Below are positions 1 through 7,881 of a stretch of DNA of 10,228 nucleotides, piece by piece. Below the pieces are notes generated by a model, which saw only the letters and a list, made by a program, of their open reading frames with translations, searched no databases and had not been told where the DNA came from. How positions within the stretch are numbered: the stretch's first letter is position 1; every line of letters starts with the position of its first letter. The stretch is taken from assembly GCA_934636065.1 (NCBI GenBank), contig CAKTZW010000036.1:1-10228 (forward strand). The letters are read 5' to 3'. The stretch is from an uncultured Labedella sp. (GTDB taxonomy: Bacteria > Actinomycetota > Actinomycetes > Actinomycetales > Microbacteriaceae). Made by a program: the position numbers and the translations under genes.

Positions 1-182
1 GGGCCGCCGTGCCCCGCAAGCTCGCTCTCGAGATCCACATACACGGCGCCGGGGATGTGCCCGGCGGCGTGGTCGGCGCGGCCGTCGGGGCGATCGAGCC
101 GCCAGCGCACGTCGAGGACGCGGACGGGAGCGTGCGATCCCATCAGCCCGGCCAGTTCCTCAGCGGAGATGAGCACCGTCAT
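1..182 (-). CDS. Rhodanese-like sulfurtransferase, N-terminal fragment
   Basis: This is a partial gene: the first 60 residues are visible and the rest lies beyond the left edge. The start is the ATG at 182-180. The N-terminus reads as a rhodanese domain: a leading V-L-I-S-A-E-E-L segment, then V-R-V-L-D-V-R-W at about residues 19-26, then D-H-A-A-G-H-I-P-G-A-V-Y-V-D-L at about 37-51. The last is the CH2A-type signature (H-x-x-G-H-I-P-G-A) of thiosulfate or 3-mercaptopyruvate sulfurtransferases of the SseA/TST type. Such enzymes move sulfane sulfur onto acceptors such as cyanide or thiols in the cytoplasm. The catalytic cysteine would be in the C-terminal part, outside the window, so neither the exact substrate nor activity can be judged. 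The gene is divergent from the flavin reductase gene at 319 and shares its 136 bp upstream region. The rhodanese family call is firm; the subfamily is inferred. Confidence 0.85.
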   Translation of the reverse strand, partial: MTVLISAEELAGLMGSHAPVRVLDVRWRLDRPDGRADHAAGHIPGAVYVDLESELAGHGG

Positions 183-318
183 CCCGCCAGCCTAGGCGCG
201 GATCCGGGCCGTCACAGTCGGTAACCCGGCTTGCCGTGCGTCTCCGATGCGACGAGGTTGGAATGCGACGGCGCGTCGACGCGTTGTGATGATGGCAATG
301 AGAGATCGAGGAACCCCG

Positions 319-897
319 GTGAGCATCACGAACTCCGCAGCGTCCTTCTCCGAGCAGTCGAGCCCGCGGCACGGTTTCGACGGCGTCGGCCCCGACGAGT
401 TCAAGGCGATCTTCCGCCACCACGCCGCGGGGGTGTCCCTCATCACGGCGGACAACGGCACCGGTCCGGCCGCCCTCACGGCCACGTCGGTCTTCTCGGT
501 GAGTGCCGAGCCGCCCATCTTCGTGTTCTCGATCTCGTCGTCGTCGTCCGCGGCCCCCGTCATCACGACGGCCGAGACTCTCGTCGTGCACATCCTCGAC
601 GCCGACCGCCTCGACCTCGCGAAGCTCGGCGCGACGAGCGGGGTCGACCGCTTCGCGGATGCCGATGCGTGGACGAGACTGCCGTCGGGCGAGCCCGTGT
701 TCACGGGCGTGAGCACGTGGATCCGCGGTCGCGTCATCAACCGCATGGAAGCCGGGAACTCGACGATCATCGCCGTTCATGCCCTCGAGACGAGCCAGAC
801 GGCGGCGGAGCCCGGCGCCCGGGAACACGGCGCGCCGCTCGTCTACCACAACCGCACCTGGCACTCCCTCGGGGATCACTCCGCCCTCGACGGCTGA
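319..897 (+). CDS. Flavin reductase family protein
   Basis: This encodes a 192-residue protein of the flavin reductase domain family (HpaC/RutF-like), which binds FMN or FAD and reduces it with NAD(P)H, usually to feed a partner monooxygenase. The domain spans about residues 26-185. The early F-R-H-H-A-A-G-V-S-L-I-T-A segment (32-44), the L-T-A-T-S-V-F-S-V-S flavin-site stretch (53-62) and the terminal L-V-Y-H-N-R-T-W-H motif (174-182) are all family hallmarks. The start chosen is GTG at 319, because CGAGGA at 307-312 sits six bases upstream and homology begins only near residue 26. In-frame ATG codons at 247, 289, 292 and 298 would add 7-24 poorly conserved residues. No monooxygenase is adjacent, so the partner is unknown. 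The stop codon lies inside the first unit of a degenerate tandem repeat. The family call is strong; the pathway cannot be inferred. Confidence 0.9.
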   Translation: MSITNSAASFSEQSSPRHGFDGVGPDEFKAIFRHHAAGVSLITADNGTGPAALTATSVFSVSAEPPIFVFSISSSSSAAPVITTAETLVVHILDADRLDLAKLGATSGVDRFADADAWTRLPSGEPVFTGVSTWIRGRVINRMEAGNSTIIAVHALETSQTAAEPGAREHGAPLVYHNRTWHSLGDHSALDG

Positions 898-1020
898 TCC
901 CGCGCTCGTCGGTTGATTCCGCGCCCGTCGACTGGTCTGCCCGCGGCGGCTGGTCCCGCGCTCGCCGACTGGTCTGCCCCGGCGGCTGGTTCCGCGCCCG
1001 TCGACCGATCTGGCCCGACC
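892..1020. repeat. Degenerate 17-19 bp tandem repeats over a stop codon
   Basis: Seven consecutive units run at 892-910, 911-929, 930-947, 948-966, 967-983, 984-1002 and 1003-1020. Units 1, 2, 4 and 6 are variants of GGCTGGTCCCGCGCTCGTC. Units 3, 5 and 7 are variants of GACTGGTCTGCCCCGGC. From unit 3 onward the array has a higher-order period of about 36 bp in which the two types alternate. The stop TGA of the flavin reductase gene (895-897) lies inside unit 1. The array has no spacers and is too short-period for CRISPR. Its function is unknown. Confidence 0.7.
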
Positions 1021-1049
1021 GGCGTCATGATCGGGCTCCGACTGCGTCT

Positions 1050-1086
1050 CCTCCGATGAGGGCGTCCTGCAGGACGCGGACGGAGG
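1050..1086. promoter_or_regulatory. Palindrome with outer inverted arms ahead of a small ORF
   Basis: A perfect 16 bp palindrome, GCGTCCTGCAGGACGC, occupies 1062-1077. Outer arms CCTCCG (1050-1055) and CGGAGG (1081-1086) flank it asymmetrically, by six and three bases. The right outer arm is also the purine-rich stretch that would serve as ribosome binding site for the ATG at 1099. It could be an operator for a dimeric repressor, or an RNA hairpin ending the flavin reductase transcript or hiding the downstream start. No T-tract follows, so a canonical terminator is not shown. Confidence 0.4.
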
Positions 1087-1098
1087 GGCGGTAGGCCG

Positions 1099-1311
1099 AT
1101 GGCACGGATGTGGGAGCGGGCGTTGCGGGTGCTGTCGCGCCCGGGGTCGACCCGCTCGAGCGGCGTCGTCTACGTGCCCGACCGCCTCGCGACGCCTGCT
1201 GAGCGCCGCTACTCCGACGCTCTCGTCGGGATCGGCCCGGTTCGCCGCGGCCGTCCGGCGTTGTCGGGGGTCGACGCCTCCGCCGCCCGGGGTGCGGTCT
1301 CGATCGTCTGA
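1099..1311 (+). CDS. Small hypothetical protein, 70 residues
   Basis: I do not recognise this product. The case for coding is that nearly all third codon positions are G or C, including through the central V-V-Y-V-P-D-R-L-A-T-P-A-E-R-R-Y-S-D segment, and that GGAGGGG at 1082-1088 sits ten bases ahead of the ATG. A second in-frame ATG lies at 1108. The protein is basic and arginine-rich, with no signal peptide, membrane helix or cysteine motif. It ends 31 bp before the stop codon of the convergent hydrolase gene. Against it: GC-rich DNA produces spurious open frames easily, and the product matches no family I know. It may be a lineage-restricted small protein or the decayed tail of a larger gene. 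Confidence 0.35.
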   Translation: MARMWERALRVLSRPGSTRSSGVVYVPDRLATPAERRYSDALVGIGPVRRGRPALSGVDASAARGAVSIV

Positions 1312-1342
1312 GGGGGGACGATCGCGGCCGCAGCCCGCGCGG

Positions 1343-3280
1343 TCAGCAGGAGGGCGCCGACGGTCTCTCCTCGGGGACGATGCTCGGCACCCGGGCGAAG
1401 AACGGTGAGAGGAACGCCGACAAGCCGATGAGGGCGAGCGTGCCGAACAACACCGGCGTCGCCCACGCCTGCAGCCGGTCCCCGGCTGCCAGGATCTGGT
1501 CGCGCAGGACCCAGGCGATGAGGACGAGCACGAAGAGGCGAACGGCCGCCTCGATGATGATCACCATCGAGGTCCCGCCGGCGTCGTCTTTCCGTTCCAG
1601 CTTCCGTCTCACCCACGCACGCAGCAGGTTCGCGACCCACACGACCAGGGCGACGACGACCACAGCCGTGACCAGTCGCCCCCACCCGGTGAGCCCGGCC
1701 GTCGGACCGGTCGTGGTGAGCACGCCGAGGGAGACGTCGGTGCCGACGGGCTCGGGAGTGAACGACGAGACCCAGCGGAACAGGTCGTCGAGCCGGGCGT
1801 CGAGCCACTGGATCCATCCGGCGACCGCACCCCTGGCCGACGGGCTGAACTGCACGACGGCGGCGAGCACGACGCCGGACAGCGACAGCACTCCTCTCGA
1901 CTTCACCGATCGGACGTGAGAGCGGTTCGTCGTCCGGGATCGGTCCGGCTCGGCCGGCGGGAGACCGACGAGCTCTCGAGCGACGGGGTCGACGACCTGC
2001 ACGATGTTCCGCGGGTACGTCTGGTGATCGGTGAACGGCTGGGCCGTATTGTGCACGGGATGCTCGCTCGGACCCGGCACCTCGACCCGCGGTCTGTGCC
2101 CGTAGGCGAGCCGCCAGCGGGAGAGGCGGCCGCGACTGCTGTCCGCGATCGGGCCGGCGGAGAACGGGTCCCAGATCGCCCAGTAGTTCCGCCAGGTGAG
2201 CGCCGGCTTGACGCAGAGCCATTCCGCGACGGGCGTGAACGTCGATGTGTCGCCCGTCGACCACCGGGTGTTCCCGAGCAGCATCACGGCCGCTCCGACG
2301 GTCGTGAACGAGGTGACGTGGGGCGTCGCGGTGTGGTCGTAGTCACGGAAGAGGACGCGCGCCGCGACCGCGGCCCCCTGCGAATGGGCCAGCACCGCGA
2401 GCACCGGGTCGTCGTCGATCAGTGACGTCCTCGCCTTCACGATCTCCTCGTGCACGATCTGGCGCATCGCCATCGCGCGGAGCGGCTTCTCCCGCCAGAC
2501 GCCCACGTCACCGACGAATTCGACGAGGATCTCGACGAGCGGCCGGAGGAGCGTGGATATCCCGGGGCTGAGGAGCAGGACGCTGAAGAGCGGGAGCAGA
2601 ACGCTCACGAGGATCGCGATGAGGAGGACGACGACCGCCATCGCCACCACGATGGCGCCGGTGAGCGGACCGACGAACAGCAGCGCGACCGCGCTGGCCA
2701 CCTGTCGGAGGACGCGCCTCACCGGCGACGTCCTCGCCGACTCGGCCGGCGCTGTCGACGTCGCCGGAAGCGTGGGGCGCATCATGCTCCAGAGCTCGGA
2801 CACGGGGGCGAGGAACACCGTGCGCGAGAAGTGCAGGACCATCCGGCCGGAGGCCTTCCAGACGAAACCGGCGCCCCAGTGGAAGACCTCGGCGTTGGTC
2901 ATCGCGATGAAGGCCTCGGACCAGCGCGCCTCGGTGATGCGGACCCGTCGGGTCCTGTACCCCTCCTCGGTCGGCATGGTGACGTCGACGACGACGCGCG
3001 ACTCGCCCTCACCGTTGATGACGACGTCACGGATCACGACGCCGGCCGTCGTGGACCCGTCCTCCCCGCGGCGGCTGAGCTCGTGGAGGCGCGTGGCGAT
3101 CGGTTCCGCCCACTCGAGAAGCGTCTCGCCCTTCCGCTGCCGGCCCATGCCGTGCACGACCACGAGCGCGACGTGGGCCCGGTCTCCGTCGCCCGGGTCG
3201 AGCGGACGCCGGGTGAGGGCGTCGAACGTCGTCGCGGCGAGGTCCAGTCGGCGTGACGACCTCGAGAAGATCACCGGCAT
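1343..3280 (-). CDS. Membrane-anchored alpha/beta-hydrolase domain protein
   Basis: This is a 645-residue protein combining a serine-hydrolase domain with membrane helices. Residues 38-51 (A-L-V-V-V-H-G-M-G-R-Q-R-K-G) form the first core strand and oxyanion-loop region of the alpha/beta-hydrolase fold. The nucleophile elbow is A-H-S-Q-G at 298-302, with Ser300 in a G-x-S-x-G variant that has Ala first. Likely partners are Asp371 in I-W-D-P-F and His419 in T-D-H-Q-T-Y. Two hydrophobic helices at about 195-237 interrupt the domain between core strand and nucleophile. About four more follow at roughly 463-478, 536-553, 575-592 and 606-628. The ATG at 3280 was chosen because homology-like sequence begins there and GGAGG lies ten bases upstream; the open frame continues to 3580 but with poor codon bias. 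Substrate is unknown (a lipase- or esterase-like role is possible). It appears monocistronic. Confidence 0.75.
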   Translation of the reverse strand: MPVIFSRSSRRLDLAATTFDALTRRPLDPGDGDRAHVALVVVHGMGRQRKGETLLEWAEPIATRLHELSRRGEDGSTTAGVVIRDVVINGEGESRVVVDVTMPTEEGYRTRRVRITEARWSEAFIAMTNAEVFHWGAGFVWKASGRMVLHFSRTVFLAPVSELWSMMRPTLPATSTAPAESARTSPVRRVLRQVASAVALLFVGPLTGAIVVAMAVVVLLIAILVSVLLPLFSVLLLSPGISTLLRPLVEILVEFVGDVGVWREKPLRAMAMRQIVHEEIVKARTSLIDDDPVLAVLAHSQGAAVAARVLFRDYDHTATPHVTSFTTVGAAVMLLGNTRWSTGDTSTFTPVAEWLCVKPALTWRNYWAIWDPFSAGPIADSSRGRLSRWRLAYGHRPRVEVPGPSEHPVHNTAQPFTDHQTYPRNIVQVVDPVARELVGLPPAEPDRSRTTNRSHVRSVKSRGVLSLSGVVLAAVVQFSPSARGAVAGWIQWLDARLDDLFRWVSSFTPEPVGTDVSLGVLTTTGPTAGLTGWGRLVTAVVVVALVVWVANLLRAWVRRKLERKDDAGGTSMVIIIEAAVRLFVLVLIAWVLRDQILAAGDRLQAWATPVLFGTLALIGLSAFLSPFFARVPSIVPEERPSAPSC

Positions 3281-3578
3281 GGCATCGTCGCCTCCGATTG
3301 TCTGAGCGATCCTCGGATGTGTGGGGGAACTGTACCGCTCGGCCAGGCTGCACACCAGACCGCGGCGTCGCGGGCGGCAATCCGCTGCGACGTCGGCTCC
3401 GAATTCTTCCACTGGGGCGGGGGTGTCCGTCGATGCCGCCGCCCCTCCCCCTGTCGAGCGCTCCCGTTGCGTCGGCAGTGAGAGCGCCGCGGGGCGCCGG
3501 CTCTGGTCCGTCTTCCGGGGGGAAGACGGTCGTCGGCTCGCGCCCCGCGGCGTGCGCCGCGATCGAGCGGTCAGAGGC
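3281..3578. other. Gap upstream of the hydrolase gene, with a hairpin
   Basis: No gene is supported here. The minus-strand frame stays open through it, but codon bias collapses and the translation is Arg/Pro/Ser-rich low-complexity sequence. A perfect 9 bp inverted repeat, CCGTCTTCC (3508-3516) and GGAAGACGG (3521-3529) around a GGGG loop, stands alone. A weak minus-strand -10 candidate, TACAGT at 3334-3329, would give a leader of about 40 bases for the hydrolase gene, but no convincing -35 element accompanies it. Confidence 0.5.
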
Positions 3579-3629
3579 ACGCACGACGAAGCCCCCGACG
3601 CGCGCTGCGTCGGGGGCTTCGTCGTGCGT
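3579..3629 (-). terminator. Perfect 23 bp stem-loop terminator after nrdF
   Basis: Arms 3579-3601 and 3607-3629 are perfectly complementary over 23 bp, closing a five-base GCGCT loop. The stem begins 37 bases past the nrdF stop codon and carries the GAAGCCCCC/GGGGGCTTC core common in actinobacterial terminators. There is no clear U-tract on either side, as is usual for high-GC Gram-positives. Its placement makes it the likely end of the nrdHIEF transcript. The same stem would also block transcription in the plus direction. Confidence 0.85.
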
Positions 3630-3665
3630 AGTCCGGACAGATCGATCGTGACCCGTCGCCGGGAC

Positions 3666-4760
<1,095 letters not shown>

Positions 4761-6893
4761 CTACAGCATGCAGCTGACGCAGCCCTCGACCTCGGTTCCT
4801 TCGAGGGCGAGCTGGCGCAGCCGGATGTAGTAGATCGTCTTGATGCCCTTGCGCCATGCGTAGATCTGCGCCTTGTTGATGTCGCGCGTCGTGGCCGTGT
4901 CCTTGAAGAACAGCGTGAGCGAGAGGCCCTGGTCCACGTGCTGCGTCGCCGCAGCGTACGTGTCGATGATCTTCTCGGGACCGATCTCGTAGGCGTCGGT
5001 GTAGTACTCGAGGTTGTCGTTCGTCATGAACGGCGCCGGGTAGTACACGCGGCCCAGCTTGCCTTCCTTGCGGATCTCGATCTTCGACGCGATCGGGTGG
5101 ATCGACGACGTCGAGTTGTTGATGTACGAGATCGAGCCCGTCGGCGGGACCGCCTGGAGGTTCTGGTTGTAGATGCCGTGCTCCTGGATGGACGCCTTGA
5201 GCGCGACCCAGTCCTCCTGGGTGGGGATGGCGACACCGGCCGAGAGGAAGAGCTCGCGGACGCGCGGCGTCTCCGGCTCCCACGCGCGGTCGATGTACTT
5301 GTCGAAGAACGCGCCGGACGCGTACGTCGAGTCGCGGAAGCCCTCGAACGTGGTGTTCCGCTCGATCGCGATGGCGTTCGAGGCGCGCAGCGCGTGGAAC
5401 AGCACCGTGTAGAAGTACATGTTCGTGAAGTCGATGCCCTCCTCGCTGCCGTAGTGGATGCGCTCACGGGCGAGGTAGCCGTGCAGGTTCATCTGACCGA
5501 GGCCGATGGCGTGCGACTTGTCGTTTCCGTCCTCGATCGAGCGGACCGAGGAGATGTGGCTCTGGTCGGACACCGACGTGAGCCCGCGGATCGCCGTCTC
5601 GACGGTGAGGCCGAAGTTCGGCGAGTCCATCGTGAGCGCGATGTTGAGCGACCCGAGGTTGCAGGAGATGTCCTTGCCGATCTCCTTGTACGAGAGGTCC
5701 TCGTTGTAGGTGGTCGGGGTGTTGACCTGGAGGATCTCCGAGCAGAGGTTCGACATGTTGATGCGGCCCTTGATGGGGTTCGCGCCGTTCACGGTGTCCT
5801 CGTACACGATGTACGGGTAACCGGACTCGAACTGGATCTCCGCGATCGTCTGGAAGAAGTCGCGCGCCTTGATCTTGGTCTTCTTGATGCGCGGGTCGTC
5901 GACCATCTCCTGGTACTTCTCCGTGACGGAGATGTCGCCGAAGGGCACGCCGTAGACGCGCTCCACGTCGTACGGGGAGAACAGGTACATGTCCTCGCCC
6001 TTCTTGGCGAGCTCGAACGTGATGTCCGGGATGACGACGCCGAGCGAGAGGGTCTTGATGCGGATCTTCTCGTCCGCGTTCTCACGCTTGGTGTCGAGGA
6101 ACCGGAGGATGTCGGGGTGGTGCGCCGAGAGGTAGACGGCACCGGCGCCCTGGCGGGCCCCGAGCTGGTTCGCGTAGCTGAAGGAGTCCTCGAGCAGCTT
6201 CATGACGGGGATGATGCCGGAGGACTGGTTCTCGATCTGCTTGATCGGCGCACCCGACTCGCGGATGTTGGAGAGCGACAGCGCGACGCCGCCGCCGCGC
6301 TTCGACAACTGCAGCGCGGAGTTGATGCCGCGGGCGATCGACTCCATGTTGTCCTCGATGCGGAGGAGGAAGCAGCTCACGAGCTCGCCGCGCTGCGCCT
6401 TGCCCGAGTTGAGGAACGTCGGCGTGGCCGGCTGGAAGCGGCCGGAGATGATCTCCTCGACGAGGTTCGTCGCGAGCTGCTGGTCGCCGTCGGCGAGACC
6501 GAGGGCCGTCATGACGACGCGGTCCTCGAAGCGCTCGAGGTAACGCTTCCCGTCGAACGTCTTGAGCGTGTACGAGGTGTAGTACTTGAACGCGCCGAGG
6601 AAGGTCTGGAAGCGGAACTTCTTCGAGTAGGCGAGGTCGTTGAGCTGCGAGATGAACTCGAAGGGGTACTTGTCGAGCACCTCCTTCTCGTAGTACTGCT
6701 TCTCGACCAGGTAGTCGAGGCGCTCCTTCAGCGTGTGGAAGAAGACGGTGTTCTGGTTGACGTGCTGCAGGAAGTACTCGCGCGCCGCCTCACGGTCCTT
6801 GTCGAACTGGATCTCGCCGTTCGGCCCGTAGAGGTTGAGCATCGCGTTGAGGGAGTGGTAATCCATCCCCGTGACCGCGGGGATCTCCGTCAC
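4761..6893 (-). CDS. nrdE: Class Ib ribonucleotide reductase alpha subunit NrdE
   Basis: This is the catalytic subunit that reduces ribonucleoside diphosphates to deoxyribonucleotides. Counting from an upstream TTG at 6905 (714 residues) the catalytic set is complete: Cys178 and Cys415 form the active-site redox pair, Cys388 in S-N-L-C-S-E is the thiyl-radical site with Asn386 and Glu390, Tyr692-Tyr693 relay the radical, and the tail C-V-S-C (709-712) is reloaded by NrdH. There is no ATP-cone at the N-terminus, as expected for class Ib; the protein begins directly with the [14 protein letters not shown] segment. I prefer the GTG at 6893 because it overlaps the nrdI stop as GTGA, implying translational coupling; this drops four residues. 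The TTG at 6905 is equally well placed behind GGA. The ATG of M-D-Y-H is a third option. Confidence 0.98.
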   Translation of the reverse strand: MTEIPAVTGMDYHSLNAMLNLYGPNGEIQFDKDREAAREYFLQHVNQNTVFFHTLKERLDYLVEKQYYEKEVLDKYPFEFISQLNDLAYSKKFRFQTFLGAFKYYTSYTLKTFDGKRYLERFEDRVVMTALGLADGDQQLATNLVEEIISGRFQPATPTFLNSGKAQRGELVSCFLLRIEDNMESIARGINSALQLSKRGGGVALSLSNIRESGAPIKQIENQSSGIIPVMKLLEDSFSYANQLGARQGAGAVYLSAHHPDILRFLDTKRENADEKIRIKTLSLGVVIPDITFELAKKGEDMYLFSPYDVERVYGVPFGDISVTEKYQEMVDDPRIKKTKIKARDFFQTIAEIQFESGYPYIVYEDTVNGANPIKGRINMSNLCSEILQVNTPTTYNEDLSYKEIGKDISCNLGSLNIALTMDSPNFGLTVETAIRGLTSVSDQSHISSVRSIEDGNDKSHAIGLGQMNLHGYLARERIHYGSEEGIDFTNMYFYTVLFHALRASNAIAIERNTTFEGFRDSTYASGAFFDKYIDRAWEPETPRVRELFLSAGVAIPTQEDWVALKASIQEHGIYNQNLQAVPPTGSISYINNSTSSIHPIASKIEIRKEGKLGRVYYPAPFMTNDNLEYYTDAYEIGPEKIIDTYAAATQHVDQGLSLTLFFKDTATTRDINKAQIYAWRKGIKTIYYIRLRQLALEGTEVEGCVSCML

Positions 6894-7345
6894 TGTCTGT
6901 TCCAAAACTGTTCCAATCCGTCGTGAACCCGCTCGACGTCATCGGGGGTTCCGAAGAGTTCGAAGCGATAGAGGTTCGGCACGTGGCACTTGGCCGAGAT
7001 GATGTCGCCGGCGATGCCGTAGGCCTCGCCGAAGTTGGTGTTCCCCGCCGCGATGACGCCACGGATGAGGGAACGGTTGTGGGGGTCGTTGAGGAAGCGG
7101 ATGACCTGCTTGGGCACGGCTCCGCCCTCGGTCCCGCCGCCGTAGGTGGGCAGGACGAGGACATAGGGGTCGTCGACCGTGAGCGCCGGGTCCTTGGCGA
7201 AGAGCGGGATGCGCTTCGCCGGGAGCCCGAGCGTGTCCATGAACCGCTTGGTGTTGCCCGACACGCTCGAGAAGTACACGAGACGCCCGGTGTCGCCGCC
7301 GGGATGGCCGCCCACGTCGTGCGTGCGCACCGCCTCCGTGTACAT
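6890..7345 (-). CDS. nrdI: Flavodoxin-like protein NrdI
   Basis: This is a 151-residue FMN protein that activates class Ib reductase, generating the oxidant that matures the dimanganese-tyrosyl site of NrdF. The FMN phosphate loop is [10 protein letters not shown] (26-35). The isoalloxazine-contacting loop is [13 protein letters not shown] (66-78), followed by [11 protein letters not shown] and [10 protein letters not shown], near-invariant in the family. The glycine-rich 70-75 loop is the length typical of true NrdI. The ATG at 7345 has a strong GGGAGG six bases upstream, so the roughly 17-residue N-terminal extension beyond the enterobacterial protein is probably real. Its stop overlaps the proposed nrdE start by four bases. 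It lies 114 bp downstream of nrdH, an unusually wide gap filled with hairpins. Confidence 0.97.
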   Translation of the reverse strand: MYTEAVRTHDVGGHPGGDTGRLVYFSSVSGNTKRFMDTLGLPAKRIPLFAKDPALTVDDPYVLVLPTYGGGTEGGAVPKQVIRFLNDPHNRSLIRGVIAAGNTNFGEAYGIAGDIISAKCHVPNLYRFELFGTPDDVERVHDGLEQFWNRQ

Positions 7346-7398
7346 GCAGCGCCTCCCGAACGGTGCCGGTGTCGAGCAGAGATATATCGAGTCAAGGT

Positions 7399-7447
7399 CG
7401 GGGATCGTCGTCCCCGTGTCGCGGGGAGGGCCATGCCCTCCCCGCGA
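7399..7447 (-). promoter_or_regulatory. Alternative hairpins between nrdH and nrdI
   Basis: Just 12 bases past the nrdH stop, arms 7419-7431 and 7435-7447 pair perfectly over 13 bp around a three-base loop (GCGGGGAGGG-type). A second stem follows on the transcript: CGGGGA (7416-7411) with TCCCCG (7404-7399). The first strand of this second stem can instead pair with the TCCCCG at 7427-7422 inside the 13 bp stem, so the two arrangements exclude each other, as in attenuators. No U-tract follows, so premature termination, pausing or mRNA processing are all possible. Confidence 0.5.
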
Positions 7448-7459
7448 GTCACATCGGTC

Positions 7460-7693
7460 TTACGCGAGGCGCTGCGCGAGCTCCTCGATCTTGTCGGGGC
7501 GGAAGCCCGACCAGTGGTCCTCGTCGGCGATGACGACGGGGGCCTGCAGGTAGCCGAGCGACTTGACCGCTTCGAGCGCCTTCTCGTCGGCGGAGAGGTC
7601 GAAGACCTCGTATTCGATGCCCTTGCTGTCGAGCGCACGGTAGGTGGCCGTGCACTGAACGCAGGAGGGCTTCGTGTAAACGGTGATCGCCAT
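7460..7693 (-). CDS. nrdH: Glutaredoxin-like electron donor NrdH
   Basis: This is a 77-residue redoxin that re-reduces the C-terminal cysteine pair of NrdE and is itself recycled by thioredoxin reductase. The redox site is C-V-Q-C (11-14) in K-P-S-C-V-Q-C-T-A-T, and W-S-G-F-R-P-D-K-I (61-69) is the NrdH signature distinguishing it from glutaredoxins. A-P-V-V (51-54) supplies the cis-proline. The start is ATG at 7693-7691, with AGGAGAAAGG nine bases or more upstream. The open frame continues to 7936, but that extension covers the regulatory region and is not homologous. Length is normal. It is the first gene of the operon, with a leader of roughly 150-200 bases depending on the true transcription start. 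Confidence 0.97.
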   Translation of the reverse strand: MAITVYTKPSCVQCTATYRALDSKGIEYEVFDLSADEKALEAVKSLGYLQAPVVIADEDHWSGFRPDKIEELAQRLA

Positions 7694-7739
7694 GATGGGT
7701 GACCTTTCTCCTCGAAAGCTGGTCGTTCTGGAAGTTGTC

Positions 7740-7777
7740 GCCGGCGGGCCTGCGGAGGCCGTCTCGCGCGTTCCGGC
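7740..7777 (-). promoter_or_regulatory. Stem-loop in the nrdH leader
   Basis: An outer helix pairs GCCGG (7740-7744) with CCGGC (7773-7777). It encloses an inner hairpin GGCCT (7747-7751) with AGGCC (7756-7760) and a four-base loop. On the transcript it starts directly after the 3' arm of the putative riboswitch helix, the usual place for an expression platform. It lies about 50 bases upstream of the nrdH start codon. No U-tract follows. Confidence 0.4.
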
Positions 7778-7881
7778 GGGGTGCAGGAGTCCTGTCTCCA
7801 CCGGTGTCGCGACCCGATCCTCCGGTGTTTCCCACCGGGCTTCCGATACTACATCTAGTGAGGCCACCGAGTCTGCACCCC
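7778..7881 (-). promoter_or_regulatory. Candidate cobalamin-riboswitch-like leader of nrdHIEF
   Basis: Read on the minus strand, GGGGTGCAG (7881-7873) pairs perfectly with CTGCACCCC (7786-7778), closing an approximately 104-base domain. Inside lie GGAAGCCCGGTGGGAA followed by CACCGG, resembling the conserved GGGAA-nCC-GGTGnnA-nCCGG block of B12 aptamers. Next to the closing strand is AGACAGGACTCCTGC, against the B12-box consensus AGYCAGRANACCTGCC. The conserved GCnGnCCCGCnACTGT block is not clearly present; GGATCGGGTCGCGAC stands in its place. B12 riboswitches are established for reductase genes in other actinobacteria, notably Streptomyces nrdABS. The domain overlaps an NrdR-like box, and a TAGTAT -10 candidate lies inside it at 7851-7846. 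If that is the promoter, the fold would not be transcribed whole. Confidence 0.3.

Noticed and set aside
183..318. Promoters in the gap between the rhodanese and flavin reductase genes
   Set aside because: TTGCCG and TTGGAA hexamers occur, but no TANNNT lies at a proper distance, so no promoter can be placed.
892..1020. CRISPR array
   Set aside because: Units are contiguous with no unique spacers, degenerate, and only 17-19 bp long; no cas gene is near.
3281..3580. 100-residue N-terminal extension of the hydrolase
   Set aside because: Codon bias is lost upstream of 3280, the translation is Arg/Pro/Ser-rich, and it would run through a hairpin and into the nrdF terminator.
7822..7838. CCGGTG-TTTCC-CACCGG hairpin as an independent operator
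   Set aside because: It coincides with the internal stem of the riboswitch-like domain and is better treated as part of that structure; CACCGG-type words recur nearby by composition.
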